Source: Prevotella sp. UBA1395
GTDB taxonomy: Bacteria > Bacteroidota > Bacteroidia > Bacteroidales > Bacteroidaceae
Direction of reading: 5' to 3'
Length of the DNA: 5,932 nucleotides
Assembly (NCBI GenBank): GCA_002305235.1
Contig: DBQL01000234.1
Location: 1-5,932 of the forward strand
This document shows, one piece after another, positions 1-5,160 of this stretch. Every line of letters starts with the position of its first letter. Within the stretch, counting starts at the first letter, position 1. The translations under genes were made by a program, and so were the position numbers. Below the pieces are notes generated by a model, which was not told the DNA's origin, did not search any database, and worked only from the letters and a program-made list of their open reading frames with translations.

Positions 1-62
1 CCCACCCCGGTGACCATTGCCACCGGCAGCGTCCAGTTTTTGATGAATTTGATAGCGTCCAT
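1..62 (-). CDS. N-terminal fragment of a membrane protein, possibly a bile acid:sodium symporter (BASS) family transporter
   Basis: Only the first 20 complete codons are present; the rest lies beyond the left edge. The ATG is at 62-60 and the frame stays open to base 1. The translation contains 'FIKNWTLPVAM' and continues as a hydrophobic stretch, which suggests the start of a first membrane helix. From memory, Bacteroidetes BASS-family transporters begin with a similar 'hydrophobic-KNWTLP-hydrophobic' segment, and that resemblance is the only basis for the family call. No Shine-Dalgarno is visible upstream, as is usual in this phylum. A Bacteroidetes-type promoter candidate lies 62 bases upstream of the start, so the gene is probably transcribed on its own. 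Another polytopic membrane protein is possible. That a gene starts here is more certain than its identity. Confidence 0.45.
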   Translation of the reverse strand, partial: MDAIKFIKNWTLPVAMVTGV

Positions 63-123
63 AAATGTGTCGGTTGTTGCGCGGCCGCATCGTCAGAATG
101 GTCAGACACGCCGCTTGCCGTCA

Positions 124-153
124 CAAATTTACATAATATTTTGCAAACGCAAA
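124..153 (-). promoter_or_regulatory. Candidate Bacteroidetes sigma-ABfr type promoter for the gene at 1-62
   Basis: Read on the minus strand, TAAATTTG at 131-124 matches the Bacteroidetes -7 consensus TAnnTTTG. A TTTG at 153-150 lies 18 bases upstream and can serve as the -33 element; the usual spacing is about 19-21, so it is slightly short. Transcription would begin near 117 and leave an A/T-poor leader of about 55 bases before the ATG at 62. A second -7-like match, TATTTTTG at 182-175, has no -33 partner and is weaker. This is a motif match only. Confidence 0.4.
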
Positions 154-296
154 AGGAAAACCTGTCAATATCCTCAAAAATAAGTGCCATTCTACACCGA
201 AAATTCGCACGCACGCCATCGCCCGCCGATCTTGGTCGTCGGCGGAGCATGCCGTGGGCACTTGAATGATGATGGGTGACCGTTGCGCGCGGGCAC

Positions 297-1052
297 TCAG
301 AGGATGCGGCCCACGAGCGACAGTTTCAGCACGGGATACACGCTCACCTTTTCCACTATCTTGGAAAGGTCGTTATCGCCATCGCTCCATTTGTCGGTGG
401 GTACCTCCTGCCCGTCCTGCATCACCTTGGGTTTGCCATGGAAATGGCAGCCCAACTCAAATCGCGCGCCGATGCGATGCTTGGGCACGAGGCGTCCGAA
501 TCCGAGGCCAAGATAGGGCCGGAAGCCCGACACTTCTATGTTGCCGCGCAAGTCGCCATTGTCGTCGAAGGTGAGATTGTAGTCGTCGAGCGCCGCCACG
601 ATGCTTCCGCGGGCCTCGGGATTGGCTCTGAGATAGGCCTCCACCTCGTCGCTATGGCCCGTGACATCGCACAACTCCTTGCCGCCAAAAGAGAAACCGG
701 CGGCAAGAAAGAACTTGCCCCGCGAACCGAAGGGATAGCAGTGGGCCTTGAAATCGAACGTGGTACGCGCAAGATTACCCTCCACCTCCACTTCGCCCAG
801 CGGGACAGTGGTCGATGAATAAGTGGCCGTGCCCACGTCGATATCACCCTTTATCTTGATGCCCGGCACGACATTCATGCCCATTCCGAACTCCAAGTAG
901 GCAGTAAGCGGCGCGCCCACGCTCACACTGATGCCCTCTGTTCCCGCGCCTACGCTCAGGCCGACTCTGTTAAACACACTGTAAAACTGCTGTTGGGCGG
1001 ACATTCCCATACAGGCAACCACGAGTCCGCACATCATCAAAAATCGTTTCAT
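297..1052 (-). CDS. Secreted, probably outer-membrane beta-barrel protein of unknown function
   Basis: This 251-residue protein belongs to no family I recognise. Residues 1-19 form a signal peptide: basic 'MKR', a hydrophobic core, then 'GMSA' before 'QQQ', with likely signal peptidase I cleavage after Ala19. A lipobox-like 'VVAC' at 11-14 also allows a lipoprotein reading, but the residues after the Cys do not look like a surface-export signal. The mature part alternates polar and hydrophobic residues with many Gly and aromatics ('GLSVGAGTEGISVSVGAP', 'FFLAAGFSFGG', 'FRPYLGLGFGRL', 'ARFELGCHFHG'), typical of amphipathic beta strands in small Bacteroidetes outer-membrane barrels. It ends in a strand-like 'LKLSLVGRIL' rather than the common terminal Phe. 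The acidic stretch around 130-170 may be an extracellular loop or an inserted segment. The gene stands alone, with a candidate promoter about 45 bases upstream of its start. A periplasmic beta-rich protein is an alternative. Confidence 0.75.
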   Translation of the reverse strand: MKRFLMMCGLVVACMGMSAQQQFYSVFNRVGLSVGAGTEGISVSVGAPLTAYLEFGMGMNVVPGIKIKGDIDVGTATYSSTTVPLGEVEVEGNLARTTFDFKAHCYPFGSRGKFFLAAGFSFGGKELCDVTGHSDEVEAYLRANPEARGSIVAALDDYNLTFDDNGDLRGNIEVSGFRPYLGLGFGRLVPKHRIGARFELGCHFHGKPKVMQDGQEVPTDKWSDGDNDLSKIVEKVSVYPVLKLSLVGRIL

Positions 1053-1096
1053 ACCGTTTCATTGAGGTTAATACTGTATTTCAGGTCTCATTTTTG

Positions 1097-1104
1097 CAAA
1101 TATA
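1097..1104 (-). promoter_or_regulatory. Candidate -7 promoter element for the beta-barrel protein gene
   Basis: On the minus strand TATATTTG at 1104-1097 is a full match to the Bacteroidetes -7 consensus TAnnTTTG. It would start transcription near 1090, about 38 bases before the ATG at 1052. No TTTG is found at the expected -33 position (around 1124-1127), so the match is to one box only. It lies just downstream of the terminator-like structure at 1139-1204, which would shield it from read-through. Confidence 0.4.
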
Positions 1105-1138
1105 AGCAAACTTTTTGAATGTCGGTGCCTGTCAGACG

Positions 1139-1204
1139 AAAAAAAAAGTCGGGTGCCGCCAACGACCGTTTGCCCCGCCGACGGTTGGCAGGCATGGCAC
1201 TGAC
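1139..1204 (-). terminator. Intrinsic-type terminator on the minus strand with no obvious gene ending into it
   Basis: The minus-strand transcript would form a GC-rich hairpin followed at once by nine T (1147-1139). Pairing segments are 1148-1150 with 1202-1204, 1153-1157 (GTGCC) with 1196-1200 (GGCAC), 1158-1163 (GCCAAC) with 1184-1189 (GTTGGC), and 1167-1169 with 1181-1183. There are small internal bulges and an 11-base loop. The bulges make it less ideal than the rseP terminator, but the T9 tract is strong. It could end an unannotated short transcript from the gap, act as a second terminator for the rseP operon, or insulate the promoter at 1097-1104. Confidence 0.55.
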
Positions 1205-1719
1205 GGCGAGTGGAAAACTATGCTTTCTGTCAAAAAAAAAGCACGGATTTTAACATTTCAAAATCTGAAATCTACGCGTCAAGACAGCCTTGCCGAAGGG
1301 CTTGAACCATAGATTATTGCAGAAAACCACCTGTCGGAACTCCCCATACACCCGCTTTCGCTCGCGAAAAAGCCCCTTTCGTCGCGCCATTACATTGCTT
1401 TCGCCGTGCCAAAAGGCCCTAATCCGGGCGCGAAAAGACAGCAATCGCACAGCCGTGGCACGAGAAAATCCGGACAAAGGGGATTAAATATACATAACGA
1501 ACTGATTATTAACACGTTACAAACATGGTTCATTTTGGCCGTATTTGCGAGTCATCGTCTGCCCGGTGGAGAATACGGCAAAACGGCGAAGGCTTTTGTC
1601 AAGAAAAAATCTATCGATTATTATCCCTCGGGCAGCAGTATGCCGCGGGGCGCGGGCGCGGTGCCGGGAGCTCACGGCGGCCTCGTGCCTGCGGGTTGTG
1701 GCACGGAAGCGCGGCCCGG
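1205..1719. other. Intergenic stretch without a convincing gene
   Basis: This stretch lies between the two minus-strand terminators. I see no tRNA, rRNA, CRISPR or clearly protein-like frame. A minus-strand open frame at 1250-1477 (75 residues from a TTG, 46 from the ATG at 1390) is strongly basic and has no visible ribosome site. Small inverted repeats occur at 1342-1362 (TTTCG/CGAAA core), 1684-1705 (CGTGCC paired with GGCACG) and 1533-1583. Base composition changes along the stretch: AT-rich at about 1480-1530 and very GC-rich at about 1630-1715. A nine-A run lies at 1232-1240. No good match to the Bacteroidetes promoter consensus was found; CATGTTTG on the minus strand at 1527-1520 is one mismatch away and lacks a -33 box. 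Confidence 0.6.
1533..1583. repeat. Inverted repeat (hairpin) of unknown role in the intergenic stretch
   Basis: GCCGTATT at 1538-1545 pairs perfectly with AATACGGC at 1572-1579. The flanking TTTT (1533-1536) and AAAA (1580-1583) extend the stem past a single bulged G at 1537. The loop is 26 bases. It is roughly symmetric and could act on either strand as a weak terminator, or it may be chance. Confidence 0.35.
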
Positions 1720-1772
1720 AAAAAGAAAACGGTCTGCCGTGCCGCCTCGCAGGGCAGGCACGGCAGACCGTT
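1720..1772 (-). terminator. Strong intrinsic terminator of the murA-rimM-dxr-rseP transcription unit
   Basis: A perfect 16-base-pair stem is formed by 1728-1743 and 1757-1772. It extends inward past a bulged A at 1756 by four more pairs (1744-1747 with 1752-1755, one of them G-T) to a four-base loop. On the minus strand the stem is followed by a T-rich tract (TTTTCTTTTT across 1729-1720). It begins 21 bases after the rseP stop codon, the classical placement for an operon-ending rho-independent terminator. No T tract follows on the plus strand, so it acts in one direction. Confidence 0.9.
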
Positions 1773-1793
1773 ACCGATGGCACGGTGCAAGGG

Positions 1794-3227
1794 TCACATC
1801 ACCCCTATCCAGCGCAAGATGTCATTGAGATTGGCCACCACCATGAGCAATATCAAGATGGAGATGCCTACATACTCGGCCCTGATCATGAACGTTTCGG
1901 AGGGTTTGCGGCGCGTGACGATCTCATAGAGCAGGAAAAGCACGTGTCCGCCGTCCAAGGCGGGGATGGGCAGAATGTTCATGAAGGCAAGGATGATGCT
2001 CAGGAAAGCCGTCATCTTCCAGAACATATACCAGTCCCACGTCGATGGGAAGAGACTTCCGATGGAGCCAAAGCCACCGAGACTCTTCGCCCCGTCGGCC
2101 GTAAAGACATACTGCATGTCGCTCACGTAGCCCGAAAGCACGTCCCATCCGTATTTCACGCCGGCGGGGAAGCTCTCCCAGAAACCATAGCTCACGTGCG
2201 TGGTCTTGCTCTCATACATCTTCATGAAGCCCGCGGCGGTGAAGCCCAACTTGAGGTTCTCGCTGAGGGTGGCCTTCAATGTGTCGACCTTGGTAGAGCC
2301 GGCCTTGGCCACAGTGAGGGTGATGGTGCGCAGTTTGATACTGTCTTTGCGCGTGGTGACGGCCGAAAGCTGGTCTTCTATGCGCCCTATCTCGTTGGCA
2401 AACTCGTTGTACGAGTCGATAGACTTGCCGTCGACAGAGAGTATTTGGTCGCCCTTCTGCAGTCCGAGCCGGCTTGCCGGGGTGACGATGGAGTCTTTGC
2501 TACCCTCGGCCACGGGCATCATCCGGTATACAGAGTCGATCACGGCCGGCATGAACGGCGATAAGAACTGGGGCGTAGACTTGAGCATGTCGAGCAGGTT
2601 GAGGTCGCCCGGCAGCTCGATGCGCATCTGCCTGCCGTCACGAATGATGTCGGCATACTCGGCCTTGGAGATGTCACGATAAACGTCGGCATTGAACTCG
2701 CGGAACTCTCCGAGGTTGGTGCCCAAGAGAATGTCGCCGTCTTGGAACCCGAGCTTCTTGGCCTCGGTGTTAAACTTCATGCCCAACGAAATGTCTTTCA
2801 TGGCCACGTAGCTCTCGCCCCAGTGGTACATGATCATCGAATAGATGAACAGGGCGAGCACAAAGTTGACCGCCACGCCGGCCACCATGATGATGAGTCG
2901 CTGCCACGCGCTCTTGGTGCGAAACTCCCAAGGCTGCGGGTCGCGCTTCATCTGCTCGGTATCCATGCTCTCGTCAATCATTCCCGCAATCTTACAATAG
3001 CCTCCCAAGGGCAGCCAGCCCATGCCATACTCCGTCGAACTGTTCTTGGGCTTGAAGCTGAAGAGCTTGCCGCGCCACTTGCCGACGCTGACATCGAAGA
3101 ACACGAAGAACTTTTCAACCCTGACACCAAAGAGCTTGGACGCCAAGGCATGACCGCCCTCGTGGAGCAATACTAACAATGATATGGACAGAACGAACTG
3201 CAGGAACTTGATGATAAATATTTCCAT
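1794..3227 (-). CDS. rseP: RseP/site-2 protease family membrane zinc metalloprotease
   Basis: This 477-residue protein is an intramembrane M50 protease. The family cleaves transmembrane segments of anti-sigma factors and leftover signal peptides at the inner membrane; the substrate here is unknown. The zinc-binding HExxH motif is 'HEGGH' at 22-26 within the first membrane helix. The third metal ligand is in 'NILPIPALDGGH' at 417-428 (NxxPxPxLDGG, Asp425). Further membrane helices lie at about 108-133, 403-435 and 452-468. Between them are two PDZ-like segments, about 155-205 ('LGFQDGDILLGTN') and 240-325 ('SRLGLQKGDQILSVDGKSID'), as in E. coli RseP. Length and motif order fit a complete enzyme. 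The ATG at 3227 puts the HExxH at the usual distance from the N terminus. It is the last gene of the cluster, followed by a strong terminator, and is separated from dxr by a fold-back repeat. Confidence 0.95.
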   Translation of the reverse strand: MEIFIIKFLQFVLSISLLVLLHEGGHALASKLFGVRVEKFFVFFDVSVGKWRGKLFSFKPKNSSTEYGMGWLPLGGYCKIAGMIDESMDTEQMKRDPQPWEFRTKSAWQRLIIMVAGVAVNFVLALFIYSMIMYHWGESYVAMKDISLGMKFNTEAKKLGFQDGDILLGTNLGEFREFNADVYRDISKAEYADIIRDGRQMRIELPGDLNLLDMLKSTPQFLSPFMPAVIDSVYRMMPVAEGSKDSIVTPASRLGLQKGDQILSVDGKSIDSYNEFANEIGRIEDQLSAVTTRKDSIKLRTITLTVAKAGSTKVDTLKATLSENLKLGFTAAGFMKMYESKTTHVSYGFWESFPAGVKYGWDVLSGYVSDMQYVFTADGAKSLGGFGSIGSLFPSTWDWYMFWKMTAFLSIILAFMNILPIPALDGGHVLFLLYEIVTRRKPSETFMIRAEYVGISILILLMVVANLNDILRWIGVM

Positions 3228-3249
3228 AAATAGAAGTTGATGATTAAAG

Positions 3250-3438
3250 CCTCACCCCCGACCCCTCTCCCGCAGAGAGACAAGCCTTTACCGGCAAGGG
3301 CAGGAGTGTTGAAAATACGAATGGTTTGTAGACGGCCTCTTCTTGTAGGGTTTGCCCTTATCCTCCGGTTGAGTAGCTTGGGTGAGGATAGTCGGACATA
3401 TTATTCCCCTCCCTGCGGGGGAGGGGTTGGGCAAGAGG
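3250..3438. repeat. Fold-back (long imperfect inverted repeat) element between dxr and rseP
   Basis: The ends, 3250-3281 and 3407-3438, are imperfect inverted copies of each other, matching at about 24 of 32 positions; shared blocks include CCTC, ACCCCTC and CCGCAG. Shorter nested inverted pairs continue inward: 3281-3285 with 3376-3380 (CAAGC/GCTTG), 3291-3294 with 3365-3368 (CCGG/CCGG) and 3296-3302 with 3353-3359 (AAGGGCA/TGCCCTT). Each end also has its own small hairpin: 3265-3269 with 3275-3279, and 3406-3413 with 3419-3426. The whole segment can therefore form one long hairpin or two end hairpins. Neither end hairpin is followed by T residues on the minus strand, so it is not an obvious terminator. 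It contains no credible open frame. The CCCCTCTCC-type ends resemble intergenic repeats seen in many bacteria. A non-autonomous mobile element or REP-like repeat is likely; an RNA processing or attenuation structure is the alternative. Confidence 0.65.
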
Positions 3439-3441
3439 ATT

Positions 3442-4602
3442 TTATTGATGAATGAATTGTGTCGCTATTTCCCGGGCCTCACGGTCTGTTTGCAGGTAAA
3501 CGTCTAAGTCGGGACTCTTGTCAAACGGTGTGGCGGTCATGGTTTTCTCGATGATTTCGGCCATGCCGAGGAACGAACACTCGCCCCGGCGGAATGCCGC
3601 ATTGGCCACTTCGTTGGCCGCATTGAGAATGCAGGGCATGTTTCCGCCCCGGCTGATGGCCTCGTAGGCAAGGGCGAGACAGCGGAATTTCTCCACGTCG
3701 GGACGATAAAACTCCAGCGTCGAGGCCTTGAACAAGTCTAAACGCTCGCCTTGGAGCGTGAGCCTTTGGGGGTAAGAGAAGGCGTATTGTATGGGCAGGC
3801 GCATGTCGGGAACGCCCAGCTGCGCCTTCACCGCACCGTCCATGAACTGCACGCCGCTATGCACGATGCTCTGTGGGTGTATCAACACCTGAATCTTCTC
3901 GGCCGGAACGCCAAACAACCATTTGGCTTCCATCACCTCAAACCCCTTGTTCATCAGCGTCGCCGAATCGATGGTGATCTTCGCGCCCATATCCCACGTG
4001 GGGTGACGGAGGGCATCGGCGGCCGTGACGGTGGCGAGCTGCTCGTGCGAGAAAAGTCGGAACGGACCGCCCGAACAGGTCAACAGGATCTTGTCCACCT
4101 CGTTCATGTCTTCGCCGACGAGGCTTTGGAAGATGGCACTGTGCTCCGAATCGACGGGCAACAGGTCTACATGATACTGACTCACGAGGTTCAGCATCAG
4201 CTCGCCGGCCACCACAAGCGTCTCCTTGTTGGCCAAAGCGATCTTCTTGCCGGCCTTGATGGCGTGAATGGTGGGTACCAATCCCGAGAAGCCCACCATC
4301 GAGGCGAGCACGATATCGATGGGTCCGGCCTCGACAATCTGGTTCAACGCCTCGGCGCCGGCATAGACCTTGATGTGAGGTTTGTCGGCCAAGAGGCTCT
4401 TCAAACGGTCGTAATGCTGCTCGTTGGCAATCACCACGCAGTCCGGATTGAATTGTCGGGCCTGCTCGGCGAGCTTCTCCACGCTGTTGTTCGCGGTAAG
4501 ACAGTAGGCCTCATAGTGGTCGGGATGCTGTGCGATGACATCCAGAGCCTGTGTCCCTATGGAGCCTGTGCTGCCAAGAATACATATCTGCTGTTTTTTC
4601 AT
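3442..4602 (-). CDS. dxr: 1-deoxy-D-xylulose 5-phosphate reductoisomerase
   Basis: The product converts 1-deoxy-D-xylulose 5-phosphate to 2-C-methyl-D-erythritol 4-phosphate using NADPH and a divalent metal. This is the first committed step of the MEP pathway to isoprenoids, including undecaprenyl phosphate for the cell wall. At 386 residues it has full family length. The NADPH-binding 'GSTGSIG' is at 10-16 and 'ANKE' at 124-127. The metal-binding 'DSEHSA' is at 151-156 (Asp151, Glu153), with the third ligand Glu222 in 'NKGFE' (218-222). The substrate-binding 'SGGPF' is at 177-181 and 'HPQSIVHS' at 242-249. The C-terminal 'LNAANEVA' segment is also present. All expected catalytic residues are there. 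The ATG at 4602 places the Rossmann motif correctly and lies 36 bases after rimM, with no Shine-Dalgarno. The stop codon almost touches the fold-back repeat downstream, so the last few residues ('FIHQ') border that element. Confidence 0.97.
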   Translation of the reverse strand: MKKQQICILGSTGSIGTQALDVIAQHPDHYEAYCLTANNSVEKLAEQARQFNPDCVVIANEQHYDRLKSLLADKPHIKVYAGAEALNQIVEAGPIDIVLASMVGFSGLVPTIHAIKAGKKIALANKETLVVAGELMLNLVSQYHVDLLPVDSEHSAIFQSLVGEDMNEVDKILLTCSGGPFRLFSHEQLATVTAADALRHPTWDMGAKITIDSATLMNKGFEVMEAKWLFGVPAEKIQVLIHPQSIVHSGVQFMDGAVKAQLGVPDMRLPIQYAFSYPQRLTLQGERLDLFKASTLEFYRPDVEKFRCLALAYEAISRGGNMPCILNAANEVANAAFRRGECSFLGMAEIIEKTMTATPFDKSPDLDVYLQTDREAREIATQFIHQ

Positions 4603-4638
4603 TGCGCTTTGTTCATTTGCTGTTTGCGACGGCTACGC

Positions 4639-5160
4639 TCACAGATCGAGCAGTCCGTCGGGTATGTCCATGATGATGACACGCTTGTCTTTGTCCACAT
4701 CGGCAATCATGTCGGCGCCTGCCGGGACGAGCAGTTCGTTGCCCTCGTCGGTCGACAAGACGAAAAGCGTGTTGATGGTAGACTCGTCCACATGGGTGAT
4801 GGTGCCCACCGGGCGGTGCGACGCGTTGTCGATGACCTGATAACCCACGATCTCCGACCATGTCAACCGAGCCTCGGCGGCCTCGCCATGTGCCCTCGGG
4901 AAATAGACATCGCAGCCGGTAAGCTCTCGCGCCCGGTCGTCATTGTCGATGTCTTCAAACTTCATCAGGGCTATTTCGTCACTCCGAAACCGGTATTCCT
5001 CCATGAAAAACGGAACGAGGATGCCGTCTATCTCCAACAGAAGATAATCGGCATCCACCACGTCGAAAATATCGTCACTGAACTGAAACGATATTTCGCC
5101 CTTGACACCATGCGGTTTTCCGAGGCGTCCTATCTTGTATACGTCTTCTTTCTTAATCAT
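4639..5160 (-). CDS. rimM: Ribosome maturation factor RimM
   Basis: RimM binds ribosomal protein S19 and assists maturation of the 30S head and 16S rRNA 3' domain. The 173-residue product has the N-terminal RimM beta-barrel with the signature 'KPHGVKGE' at 15-22. A short linker follows ('FPRAHGEAAEARLTW', about 87-101). The C-terminal PRC-barrel domain runs from about 100 to 173, with 'VGTITHV' and 'ELLVPAG', and ends 'DIPDGLLDL', typical of the family. I chose the ATG at 5160, giving 'MIKKEDVYKIG', because this matches the usual Bacteroidetes start; a GTG at 5166 would add only two residues. The start overlaps the murA stop (ATGATTAA shared region, eight bases), so the two are probably translationally coupled. 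Confidence 0.95.
   Translation of the reverse strand: MIKKEDVYKIGRLGKPHGVKGEISFQFSDDIFDVVDADYLLLEIDGILVPFFMEEYRFRSDEIALMKFEDIDNDDRARELTGCDVYFPRAHGEAAEARLTWSEIVGYQVIDNASHRPVGTITHVDESTINTLFVLSTDEGNELLVPAGADMIADVDKDKRVIIMDIPDGLLDL

Noticed and set aside
223..245. Possible terminator downstream of the beta-barrel gene (CCGCCGA paired with TCGGCGG, nine-base loop)
   Set aside because: The stem is only seven pairs and no T tract follows directly on the minus strand; the first T run is about 15-20 bases away. Too weak to call.
276..818. 180-codon open frame on the plus strand
   Set aside because: It is antisense to the signal-peptide-bearing gene at 297-1052 and has no leader, motif or promoter.
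1232..1240. Nine-A run as a second terminator or a phase-variable tract
   Set aside because: On the minus strand the T9 has no adequate GC-rich stem before it, and the run lies outside any convincing coding region, so neither role is supported.
1545..2564. 339-codon open frame on the plus strand
   Set aside because: It runs through the rseP terminator and antisense to the C-terminal half of rseP, with no recognisable motif. It is a shadow frame.
3406..3426. GC-rich hairpin after dxr as an intrinsic terminator
   Set aside because: The eight-pair stem is followed on the minus strand by AATAATA, not by a T tract, so it does not fit an intrinsic terminator. It is treated as part of the fold-back element.
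3237..3455. 72-codon plus-strand open frame across the dxr-rseP gap
   Set aside because: It is low-complexity translation (Pro- and Gly-rich ends) of the inverted repeat and shows no protein-like features.
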